Made by a program: the position numbers and the translations under genes. DNA of 64,000 nt from JAFGSG01 sp964626055 (lineage in GTDB: Bacteria > Spirochaetota > UBA4802 > JAFGDQ01): contig CAZVDF010000003.1 of NCBI GenBank assembly GCA_964626055.1, positions 51,400-115,399 on the forward strand, written 5' to 3'. Within the stretch, counting starts at the first letter, position 1. Each line of letters starts with the position of its first letter. The notes under the pieces were generated by a model. It did no database searches, was not told the origin of the DNA, and saw only the letters and a list, made by a program, of their open reading frames with translations. Below are positions 27,253 through 35,275 of the stretch, one piece after another.

Positions 27253-29082
27253 ATGTGCGGAATAATCGGGTATGTCGGCGAAAGACCTGCTACGGAAATA
27301 ATTATAAACGGGCTTAAACGTCTTGAATACAGAGGATACGACTCTGCCGGCATTGCGCTTGTCAACAGCGATCTTTACGTGCAAAAAAAAACAGGCAAGA
27401 TCGCCGAACTCGAATCCTCGCTTGATACGCCAAAATTAAAAAAATACTGCACGGGCATAGGGCATACCAGGTGGGCAACTCACGGCGTCCCTTCTGATAT
27501 CAACGCCCATCCTCACACCGACTGCCATGAAGAGATCGCTATTGCCCATAACGGCATAATTGAAAATTACAGCGCTATTAAAAAGATGCTTATCGGGCAT
27601 AAACACACTCTTAAAAGCGAAACGGACACGGAAGTGATAGTGCATTTAATAGAATATTATTATCAGAAATATTCGCTGCTCGATTCTGTTTTTAAAACAA
27701 TCGCCCAGCTTGAGGGCACCTACGGCCTTGTCGTCGTGTCGAAAAAAGAACCCGGAAAAATAATAGCCGCAAAGAAAGGGAGCCCGCTTATTCTGGGAGT
27801 CGGCGAGCATGAAATGATTCTGGCCTCGGATGCGAGCGCCATCATTGAACATACCCGCAAAGTAATGTATCTTGAAGACAACGAAGTCATTGAGCTTGAT
27901 AAAGACTCTTTTAAAACTTACGACCTTGAAAAACAAAATAAGGAAAAGAAAATAGAGGATGTCGACTGGGATATCGAATCGATTGAAAAGCAGGGCTATG
28001 CCCACTTTATGCTTAAAGAGATCTTTGAACAGCCGGAAACCATCACAAACGCTTTCAGAGGAAGGATTCTCCCCGATATAGGAGCCGTGAGGCTGGACGG
28101 ACTGAATTTAACCCAAAACGACCTTAACAACATCGAACGCATTACTTTTATCGCATGCGGCACCTCATGGCATGCGGGGCTTATAGGCGAATATCTTATA
28201 GAGGAATACGCAAGAATACCGGTGGAAGTAGAATACGCTTCCGAATTCAGATACAGAAAACCGATCATGCGCTACGGGGAGCTTGCAATTGTGATCAGCC
28301 AGTCCGGCGAAACCGCGGACACTCTTGCGGGCCTGCTGGAAGCAAAAGCGCTGGGCATCAAGGTGCTTGGGATAACCAACGTGGTCGGCAGCACAATTGC
28401 GCGCGAAACGGACGGCGGCATGTATATCCACGCGGGACCCGAGATCGGAGTAGCGTCGACGAAAGCCTTTACCTCGCAGGTAACGGTTCTTATCCTGCTC
28501 GCGCTTCTTCTTGCGAGGCGGAGGGAAAAAACGGCCGAAGAAATAAAAGAATATATTCATCATTTGCAGCAGATCCCGGAAAAGGTCGGAAGCATTCTTG
28601 AAAAAGAAAACCTTATTAAACAGATAGCTGAAGAATATAAAGATAAAACTAATTTCCTCTATCTCGGACGCGGCATTCAGTTCCCGGTAGCTCTCGAAGG
28701 AGCACTTAAACTGAAGGAAATTTCCTATGTGCATGCCGAAGGATACCCTGCGGCCGAAATGAAACACGGCCCTATTGCACTCATCGACGAGAATATGCCG
28801 GTAGTTATTATTGCGCCCCGCGATGAAGTTTATTCAAAAATCATCAGCAACATGGAAGAGATCAAAGCCCGGAACGGAAGGATAATTGCGATCGCTTTTG
28901 AAGGCGACGAAGAAGTAAAAAAGTATGCGGATCATGTAATATATGTGCCGGGAGTCAGAAAAATGTTCGCTCCTCTGATCACGGCAATTCCGCTGCAGCT
29001 GCTGGCTTATCATATCGCCGTGTTGAGGGGATGCAACGTCGATCAGCCGCGAAATCTTGCCAAGAGCGTCACCGTAGAGTAA
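27253..29082 (+). CDS. glmS: Glutamine-fructose-6-phosphate aminotransferase
   Basis: This 609-residue cytoplasmic enzyme makes glucosamine-6-phosphate for peptidoglycan and lipid A. The N-terminal amidotransferase domain starts with the nucleophile Cys2 (MCGIIGYVG) and has HTRWATHG. Two SIS sugar-isomerase domains follow (ACGTSWHAG; SQSGETADT). The C-terminus ends DQPRNLAKSVTVE, the family signature. A GGAG precedes the ATG. I see no glmS ribozyme-like structure in the 73-bp leader. The UDP-sugar pyrophosphorylase at 16311-17693 acts later in the same pathway. Confidence 0.97.
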   Translation: MCGIIGYVGERPATEIIINGLKRLEYRGYDSAGIALVNSDLYVQKKTGKIAELESSLDTPKLKKYCTGIGHTRWATHGVPSDINAHPHTDCHEEIAIAHNGIIENYSAIKKMLIGHKHTLKSETDTEVIVHLIEYYYQKYSLLDSVFKTIAQLEGTYGLVVVSKKEPGKIIAAKKGSPLILGVGEHEMILASDASAIIEHTRKVMYLEDNEVIELDKDSFKTYDLEKQNKEKKIEDVDWDIESIEKQGYAHFMLKEIFEQPETITNAFRGRILPDIGAVRLDGLNLTQNDLNNIERITFIACGTSWHAGLIGEYLIEEYARIPVEVEYASEFRYRKPIMRYGELAIVISQSGETADTLAGLLEAKALGIKVLGITNVVGSTIARETDGGMYIHAGPEIGVASTKAFTSQVTVLILLALLLARRREKTAEEIKEYIHHLQQIPEKVGSILEKENLIKQIAEEYKDKTNFLYLGRGIQFPVALEGALKLKEISYVHAEGYPAAEMKHGPIALIDENMPVVIIAPRDEVYSKIISNMEEIKARNGRIIAIAFEGDEEVKKYADHVIYVPGVRKMFAPLITAIPLQLLAYHIAVLRGCNVDQPRNLAKSVTVE

Positions 29083-29097
29083 AAATTATACCGGTCA

Positions 29098-29140
29098 TTC
29101 TATCGATGGTGTTAAAAATAAACGTAATGAAAGTTAATAA
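29098..29140 (-). repeat. Dispersed ~53-bp motif, degenerate inverted copy
   Basis: Read on the minus strand, this segment gives ACTTTCATTACG, then an A/T-rich stretch and CCATCGATAGAAT. It matches about 30 of 38 positions of the plus-strand copies at 33336 and 38509. It lies between glmS and rpe. Confidence 0.55.
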
Positions 29141-29254
29141 AGGTGAATAATTTTTGCATTAATTCAAATGTATTGATAAATCTTTATCACTTGACATCGA
29201 TAGACTACTCTTATTTATTAATATAATATTATATTTCATTCAAGGCGGTAATGC

Positions 29255-29929
29255 ATGGGAAAGATCTCTCCATCCATACTTTCAGCCGATTTCAGCAGGC
29301 TGGGAGAAGAAATAAAAGCTGTCGAAAAGGCAGGGGCCGATTATATCCACATCGATGTAATGGACGGGCTATTTGTTCCCAACATATCAGTCGGACCGTT
29401 CATCGTAAGAACGGTAAGAAAAATCACCAGCCTGCCTCTCGATGTTCATCTTATGATAAATGATCCGGACAGATATCTGGACGAATTCATAGATGCGGGC
29501 AGCAGCATTCTGACCGTCCATGTGGAGGCTGCCACGCATCTGCACCGCACAATAACGCACATAAAAGAAAGAGGGATAAGAGCAGGCGTTTCATTGAATC
29601 CCACTACCCCGTTATCGTCGCTTGACTACATACTGGAATACGTGGACATGGTACTTTTAATGAGCGTCAATCCGGGATTCGGAGGACAGAAATTCATCGA
29701 AGGCATTATCCCGAAAATAGAATCGCTCCGCGCTATGATAGACAAGAACCAGCCGGCCGCGGAGCTGAACGTCGACGGAGGCATCAATATTAACAACATT
29801 GAACAGATAGCCGCTGCCGGTGCCGGCGTCTTTGTTTCCGGTTCCGGTATATACGGCACGCCGGACTACAAAGAAACAATCAGTTTGATGAAAGACCTTA
29901 TAAGAAAAGCAAACCAGATGATGGCCTGA
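29255..29929 (+). CDS. rpe: Ribulose-phosphate 3-epimerase
   Basis: This 224-residue TIM-barrel enzyme interconverts ribulose-5-P and xylulose-5-P. Visible motifs are ISPSILSADF, metal and catalytic residues in YIHIDVMDGLFVPN, VHLMI, MSVNPGFGGQ and LNVDGGI (second catalytic Asp). Length is typical. The CysRS-like gene starts 8 bp after its stop, so the two are likely co-transcribed. The 170-bp leader contains TTGACA (29191-29196) and a TATAAT (29222-29227), with a spacing (25 bp) too long for a good promoter. Confidence 0.96.
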   Translation: MGKISPSILSADFSRLGEEIKAVEKAGADYIHIDVMDGLFVPNISVGPFIVRTVRKITSLPLDVHLMINDPDRYLDEFIDAGSSILTVHVEAATHLHRTITHIKERGIRAGVSLNPTTPLSSLDYILEYVDMVLLMSVNPGFGGQKFIEGIIPKIESLRAMIDKNQPAAELNVDGGININNIEQIAAAGAGVFVSGSGIYGTPDYKETISLMKDLIRKANQMMA

Positions 29930-29937
29930 TATCGCTT

Positions 29938-31176
29938 ATGTTAGAATTATACAACACAATGTCAAGGGCCAAAGAAATATTCAGGCCTATCGAGAAAAAA
30001 ACCGTTAAGCTGTTCTCCTGCGGCCCTTCGATATATCAAAGACCCCATATAGGCAATTACAGGACTTTTCTTTATGAGGACCTGCTGATTAAGTACCTGG
30101 AATATTCCGGCTACAATGTGAAACACACGACCATAATGACAGATATTGAAAATAAATCAATAAATGAAGCTGAGAAAAAAAATACAAAAGTAAGCGCTCT
30201 TACGGACAGTTCGGCCAGACGATTTTCAAAAGAGGCAAAATTATTGAATATTAAGCTCCCGGACCGTGTACCGCGCTCGTCCACAAGCGTTGAGCAATCC
30301 GCATTTTTAATAAAAAAATTACTCGAATCAGGCTACGCTTACAGATACAAAGGAGATATATTCTTCGATGTTTTAAAATTCAGGGATTTCGGAAAATTGT
30401 ACAGGCTTGATATGCGGCGCTGGCCGAAGAAAAAAATCCGTTTTAAAAAAGATACGTATAACGGCAGACGATGGAATCTGGGGGATTTTATACTGTGGCA
30501 CGGATACAGAGAAGGGGACATCATCGGCTGGAATACGGAAGTCGGCAGGGGATGGCCGTCATGGAACATCCAGGACCCTGCCGTGATCACAAAACACCTG
30601 GGTTTAAAAATAGATATAAACTGCGGAGGCATAGACAATATTTACAGGCATCACGATTACACAATAGCGATCATCGAGTCAATCTCTAAAAGTTCATATG
30701 CCAATTTCTATCTGCACGGCGAGCACCTTGTTGTTGACGGGAAATCAATGTCTAAAAGCAGGGGAAACATTGTATATCCCGAAGATCTTCTGAAAAAAAA
30801 ATTAAGGCCTTTCCATTTAAGATTTTTCCTTACCTACAGGCATTACAGGAAAAAATTGAATTTTACTGAAGATAAATTCAAAAACAGCAATAATTATATC
30901 GATCTTATAAGAAAAACCGCCTCTGACCTTCTGATCGGTAAAGAGCCAAAAATCAATGCAAATAGTGAAGCCCTTGATCTGATCGGAAGAATCAAAACCG
31001 AATTTAAGAAAAATATGGACAATGATATTGGATTCGGGGACGCTATTGACAGCATATTTGCGACAATGACGAAATTAAAAAAAATAAAGGATAAACACGG
31101 ATTAGGTTTAAATAATATTACAGACCTTAAAAGGACATTGCGCCAAATAGATACGGTCGCGGGAGTATTTTTTTAA
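29938..31176 (+). CDS. Class Ia tRNA-synthetase-like protein, CysRS-related with altered zinc site
   Basis: This 412-residue protein shows the CysRS layout: Cys28 in FSCGPSIY, HIGN at 37-40, GGIDNIYRHH and the KMSKS-type loop GKSMSKS (269-273). CysRS normally uses four zinc ligands to hold the cysteine thiolate. Here two are kept (Cys28 and a His in RHHDYT) and two are changed. The WHIEC Cys becomes Asp213 (WNIQDP), and the Glu of HHENE becomes Thr242. The C-terminal anticodon part is short, about 110 residues after KMSKS. It may be a divergent CysRS, or a paralogue that activates another substrate. It overlaps no gene and follows rpe by 8 bp. Confidence 0.8.
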   Translation: MLELYNTMSRAKEIFRPIEKKTVKLFSCGPSIYQRPHIGNYRTFLYEDLLIKYLEYSGYNVKHTTIMTDIENKSINEAEKKNTKVSALTDSSARRFSKEAKLLNIKLPDRVPRSSTSVEQSAFLIKKLLESGYAYRYKGDIFFDVLKFRDFGKLYRLDMRRWPKKKIRFKKDTYNGRRWNLGDFILWHGYREGDIIGWNTEVGRGWPSWNIQDPAVITKHLGLKIDINCGGIDNIYRHHDYTIAIIESISKSSYANFYLHGEHLVVDGKSMSKSRGNIVYPEDLLKKKLRPFHLRFFLTYRHYRKKLNFTEDKFKNSNNYIDLIRKTASDLLIGKEPKINANSEALDLIGRIKTEFKKNMDNDIGFGDAIDSIFATMTKLKKIKDKHGLGLNNITDLKRTLRQIDTVAGVFF

Positions 31177-31183
31177 ACATATT

Positions 31184-31486
31184 CTAATTGCCGACTTCCG
31201 AAAGCCGCGGAGAGAAACTTTCCAGGAGATTGCTTCTGTCAAATATTGAACCCTCTTTGATCCTTCTGTCCATGATGCGTCTGTCGTTATTTCTTCTGCC
31301 CGAGTTGCTTCTCGATTCGCACCTTCTTTCTCCCAGTCTTCTGTCGGACTTTCTTCTGTCATTCAAGCTTCTCTCGGGAAGCCTTTTATTCCTTTTCTGA
31401 AGGATCGCGATTGAGATCAGCGCCGTTACAAAAAAGAAGAAGGCAATTACGAAAAAAACTATTATAATTGATTTAACATTATCCAT
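31184..31486 (-). CDS. Single-span membrane protein with Arg-rich DRR repeats
   Basis: This 100-residue protein has one N-terminal TM helix (~7-28) followed by a strongly basic tail made of repeated RR pairs: NDRRKSDRRLGERR and then GRRNNDRRIMDRR. The tail ends with a Ser-rich segment. Basic DRR repeats suggest binding to nucleic acid, phospholipid or anionic polymer at the cytoplasmic face. No family is recognised with confidence. It converges with the CysRS-like gene, with 7 bp between the two ends. Confidence 0.55.
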   Translation of the reverse strand: MDNVKSIIIVFFVIAFFFFVTALISIAILQKRNKRLPERSLNDRRKSDRRLGERRCESRSNSGRRNNDRRIMDRRIKEGSIFDRSNLLESFSPRLSEVGN

Positions 31487-31621
31487 AATTATTCTGTCTC
31501 TGTTATGAGCTATGGTTCATGCCTGGTATATTATCGGATTATTTTTATTATTTGTCAATATTTTATTGTATTTAAAGACCGATATTATAAAAAATTTGTT
31601 TACTGTTTTAAATAATAATAT

Positions 31622-31646
31622 TTTAATGCATAAAAAATGCATTAAA
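31622..31646 (+). promoter_or_regulatory. Hairpin in leader of citramalate synthase
   Basis: TTTAATGCAT pairs perfectly with ATGCATTAAA around a 5-A loop, about 50 bp before the citramalate synthase ATG. It may be a regulatory stem or a palindromic protein-binding site. No T-box or leader peptide with amino-acid codon runs is seen. Confidence 0.4.
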
Positions 31647-31695
31647 CCAATAGGCCGATATATTATTTTATTAATCAAGAATAAATATATAAAAA

Positions 31696-33276
31696 ATGAA
31701 AAAAAAATTTATATCGATATACGATACGACCCTCAGGGATGGCGCCCAGACAGTGGGTATCTCCTTCTCTGTGCGTGATAAACTTCGAATAACCGTAGAA
31801 CTTGATAGACTGAATATCGATTATATTGAAGGAGGCTGGCCCGGATCGAATCCCAAGGATGAACTTTTCTTTAAAGAAGCAAGAAAATTAAAGCTCGGAC
31901 ATTCAAAATTGGCCGCCTTCGGCTCGACCAAACATCATAAGAAAGCTTCTTACCGGGAAGATGAACTGCTTCAGTCTCTTTTGAAATCAAAGGCGGATGT
32001 TTTTACGATTGTCGCGAAAACTTCGGAATTCCAGGTAACCAAAGCGCTTAACATTTCTCTCAAAGACAATCTTGATATTATTTACGGCACTGTCGCATAT
32101 CTAAAAGATATGGGACATACCGTTTTTCTGGATGCCGAACATTTCTTTGACGGCTATAAAGCCAACAGCAATTATTCACTCAGCACTCTATTAAAAGCAA
32201 AAGAGGCTGGCGCGGATATGCTTGTTCTCTGTGATACTAACGGGGGGTCACTTCCGCATGAAATTAAAGAGATCGTAACATCGGTAAACGGGGAAATTAA
32301 TGATGTGCAGCTTGGAGTTCACTTCCATAACGACTCGGGAGTCGCCGTCGCGAACTCGATTGCCGCGATCGAAGCAGGCGCGGTTTCGGTTCAGGGAACG
32401 ATCAACGGTCTGGGAGAAAGATGCGGGAACACCGATCTCACAATATTTATACCGAATATCTTTTTAAAAATGAACTATGACTGCCGGGCCGGGAAAGCGC
32501 TCACGCATTTAACGGAGGTAAGCCGTTTTGTGAGCGAGACGGCCAATCTTGCTCATAACGAAAGAGCTCCTTATGTGGGCAGCCACTCGTTCTCAACAAA
32601 GGCCGGCCTTCATGCTTCGGCTATCGCCAAGGATACGCGCACCTATGAGCACATTGAGCCGGAACTGGTCGGCAACAAAAGAACTATCCTTGTTTCAGAA
32701 CTCGGCGGGAAGAGCAACATTATATTTAAAGCAAAAGAACTCGGGATCGATCTGAAGGAAGAAGAGAAAATCAGTAAAAAATTACTGGAAAAGGTCAAAC
32801 AGCTTGAGGATCAGGGATTCCAGTTCGAATCTGCCGAAGGATCGTTTGAATTGCTGATCAGGAGTTCGACCGGCGAATATATCCCGTTCTTTAATTTAAA
32901 AGGATTCAGGGTTATAACTGAAAAAAAAGAAGACAATAAACTGACCTGCGAAGCGAGCATTAAAGTTGAAGTAAACGGAAAGGTGGAGCACACTGCGTCA
33001 AACGGCGACGGACCTATAGAAGCTCTGGACAACGCGCTGAGAAAGGCGCTGGAAAAATTCTACCCGGATATCAGGAACCTGAAGCTGACTGACTACAAAG
33101 TAAGGGTACTTGATGAAAAAGCGGGAACAGGAGCTCCGGTGCGCGTATTGATAGAACAGAAAAATGAGAATAACCAGTGGGGCACTGTAGGCGTTTCAAC
33201 AAATATTATCGAGGCTTCATGGCAGGCTCTTGTGGACGGCGTGGAATACATGCTTTTTAAAAACAAACAGAAATAA
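31696..33276 (+). CDS. cimA: (R)-citramalate synthase
   Basis: This 526-residue enzyme condenses pyruvate with acetyl-CoA in the threonine-independent isoleucine route. The HMGL-like barrel shows YDTTLRDGAQ, EGGWPGSNPKD and metal-binding GVHFHNDSG. A linker and the LeuA-type allosteric domain follow, in which isoleucine usually inhibits. The Trp-Pro-Gly-Ser segment is typical of CimA rather than isopropylmalate synthase. A longer frame in another phase starts at 31512 but is judged spurious. The leader has a perfect hairpin (listed). Confidence 0.92.
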   Translation: MKKKFISIYDTTLRDGAQTVGISFSVRDKLRITVELDRLNIDYIEGGWPGSNPKDELFFKEARKLKLGHSKLAAFGSTKHHKKASYREDELLQSLLKSKADVFTIVAKTSEFQVTKALNISLKDNLDIIYGTVAYLKDMGHTVFLDAEHFFDGYKANSNYSLSTLLKAKEAGADMLVLCDTNGGSLPHEIKEIVTSVNGEINDVQLGVHFHNDSGVAVANSIAAIEAGAVSVQGTINGLGERCGNTDLTIFIPNIFLKMNYDCRAGKALTHLTEVSRFVSETANLAHNERAPYVGSHSFSTKAGLHASAIAKDTRTYEHIEPELVGNKRTILVSELGGKSNIIFKAKELGIDLKEEEKISKKLLEKVKQLEDQGFQFESAEGSFELLIRSSTGEYIPFFNLKGFRVITEKKEDNKLTCEASIKVEVNGKVEHTASNGDGPIEALDNALRKALEKFYPDIRNLKLTDYKVRVLDEKAGTGAPVRVLIEQKNENNQWGTVGVSTNIIEASWQALVDGVEYMLFKNKQK

Positions 33277-33335
33277 AACCTGTTCTAATTTTAACCATAT
33301 AATCGAAACATGATATAAAAAATTCATTTATACTA

Positions 33336-33388
33336 ACTCAAGTTGGCTGACTTTTTTTTACGTTAATTCCTAAAACTATCGATAGAAT
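33336..33388 (+). repeat. Dispersed ~53-bp motif, copy in cimA-murI gap
   Basis: The sequence runs ACTCAAGTTGGCTGACTTTT, then an A/T-rich middle, and ends CTATCGATAGAAT. It is closely matched by 38509-38560 and, less well, by 29098-29140 (inverted) and 61025-61060 (left half). Confidence 0.7.
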
Positions 33389-33457
33389 TTTATACTTATA
33401 TTAATAAAAGTCAATCCAGAAAAGTATATTAATTTTAGGTAAGGACGCATAGCATTA

Positions 33458-34261
33458 ATGGATAACAGGCCTATCGGCATTTTTGATTCAGGAGTCGGAG
33501 GGTTAAGCGTCTGCAAGGCGATAAAGGACGCTCTTCCGGCCGAGGACATCATCTATTTTGGGGATACAAACCGCTTCCCTTACGGGACAAAGGCAATTGA
33601 AACGGTAATACGGTATTCAAGAGAGATTACGGCATATTTAATATCAAAAAACGTAAAAATGATCGTCGTTGCATGCAATACCGCGTCCGCCGCCGCCCTC
33701 AATGTTTTAAAGAGCGAAAATCCCATTCCGATTATCGGAGTGATCGAAGCAGGCGCAAGAGCCGCCGGCAAAAGAGCAAAAGATAAAAAAATCGGCGTTA
33801 TCGCAACAAGGGCAACGGTGGCGAGCGACTCATACATAAAAGCGATAAAATCAATGATGCCGGATGCGGAAATACTGCAGCAGCATGCGACAATTTTTGT
33901 CTCGCTGGTCGAAGAAGGCTGGATAAACGACGATATCGCGAAACTTGCCGTAAAAAAATATATAAACGGCATGTACACAAGCGGCATCAGGACCCTTATC
34001 CTGGGCTGCACACATTTCCCTTTATTAAAGAAAGCGATAAACGAAGTATACCCCGACATATCCCTGATTGATACCGGAGAAGAGATTGCGCTGGAAGTTA
34101 AAAAAATTTTAAAAGAAAAAAATATTGAAAATTCAGGGCGCAAAGGAAACATTACTCTTTATGCATCGGATATTACGGATACAATAGAACGTCTTAAAGA
34201 CTTGTTCTTTAAAAGCGATTCCGCCAAGATCGTGAAGCTGGTAATAGATGGCGAGAGATAA
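33458..34261 (+). CDS. murI: Glutamate racemase
   Basis: This 267-residue enzyme makes D-glutamate for peptidoglycan. Both catalytic cysteines are visible: Cys73 in VVACNTASAAA and Cys184 in LILGCTHFPLL. The N-terminal signature is IGIFDSGVGGLSV. Length is typical. The SurA-like gene follows after 18 bp on the same strand. The promoter region upstream contains the dispersed 53-bp motif. Confidence 0.96.
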   Translation: MDNRPIGIFDSGVGGLSVCKAIKDALPAEDIIYFGDTNRFPYGTKAIETVIRYSREITAYLISKNVKMIVVACNTASAAALNVLKSENPIPIIGVIEAGARAAGKRAKDKKIGVIATRATVASDSYIKAIKSMMPDAEILQQHATIFVSLVEEGWINDDIAKLAVKKYINGMYTSGIRTLILGCTHFPLLKKAINEVYPDISLIDTGEEIALEVKKILKEKNIENSGRKGNITLYASDITDTIERLKDLFFKSDSAKIVKLVIDGER

Positions 34262-34279
34262 AAAACCGGATTAAAATAC

Positions 34280-35260
34280 ATGAACCATATAAAAAAAATA
34301 ATTTTAATAATAATATTGCTCATTTTCCGCCCGGCTTATTCCTGGGAAGTCTATGATAAATTAATCGCCACAGTCAACGAAACCCCGATTATCGAAAGCG
34401 AGGTCGAACAAAGACTTGAAAAACTGAAAAGTCAAAAAAAAGTGCCTAATAAAACATTATTAAATGAAAAAAGCAGGCTTCTGGATAAATTCATTGAAGA
34501 AGCGATAGTTGAACAGACCGCGAAGAGAGAATCAATAATTGTAAGCTCGGAAAAAGTCGACAACCAGATCAAAAAAATAATGGAACAGAGGGAAATTAAA
34601 TCCGTTGATCTATTTAAAAAAGAGATCGAAAGAACCGAAAAAATCTCATTCGAGGAGTTCAGGGAAGAAATGAGAAAATCGATTATGACCGAGCAGATAA
34701 TGTCAATCGCCATAGGCGTCACGCCGCCGTCACTGAAAGAAGCCGAAGACTGGTACAAAAGTAATAAGGGTAAAATGGGATACGAGCTTAACATACAGCA
34801 TATAATGTTCACACTGAAAAATGAATCATTTGCGGAAAATAAAAGAGTGAATCAGATAGCCAGTGACCTTCTAATAAAAATAAGGAACGGCTTCCCGTTT
34901 GAAGATGCAGCCAGGGACCATTCCGAAGATGCAGCCACAAAAAATACAGGCGGGAGTCTGGGATGGACCGCATTATCCAACCTTGCAAAGAAAGATTATA
35001 TAATGGCCGACAATCTTTACAGAGAATTTATTATTGGAAAGAAGAAAACCGCGGTAATCAAATCCGGTGCGGGCTATCACGTGATTAAATATAACGGTAT
35101 TCGTCCTACATCCTTTGAAGCGGTGCGGGATGATATCTTCAATCTTCTTTACCAGAAAAAAATGATGGAACAGTTTAAAAAATGGGTATTGCAGAAAAAA
35201 TCCGAATCGGACATAAAAATATATATGCCGGATTATATTAAGGAAAAAGCAAACGGATAA
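34280..35260 (+). CDS. SurA/PpiC-like periplasmic peptidyl-prolyl isomerase
   Basis: This 326-residue protein has a signal peptide (~1-21, IFRPAYS). A SurA-N-like chaperone domain (~22-165, from LIATVNETPIIESEVEQ) is followed by a parvulin rotamase domain (~170-280, with IQHIMFTLK, DAARDHSEDAATKNTGGSLG and VIKSGAGYHVIKY). The family helps outer-membrane proteins fold in the periplasm. Only one rotamase domain is present. It forms a tight group with murI and the radical SAM gene (15-bp gap downstream). Confidence 0.88.
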   Translation: MNHIKKIILIIILLIFRPAYSWEVYDKLIATVNETPIIESEVEQRLEKLKSQKKVPNKTLLNEKSRLLDKFIEEAIVEQTAKRESIIVSSEKVDNQIKKIMEQREIKSVDLFKKEIERTEKISFEEFREEMRKSIMTEQIMSIAIGVTPPSLKEAEDWYKSNKGKMGYELNIQHIMFTLKNESFAENKRVNQIASDLLIKIRNGFPFEDAARDHSEDAATKNTGGSLGWTALSNLAKKDYIMADNLYREFIIGKKKTAVIKSGAGYHVIKYNGIRPTSFEAVRDDIFNLLYQKKMMEQFKKWVLQKKSESDIKIYMPDYIKEKANG

Positions 35261-35275
35261 ACCAGGAGGCTTTTT

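Noticed and set aside
31512..31778. 88-codon frame before and across the citramalate synthase start
   Set aside because: It overlaps cimA in another phase, has no family pattern and A/T-driven composition; cimA's start is well supported.
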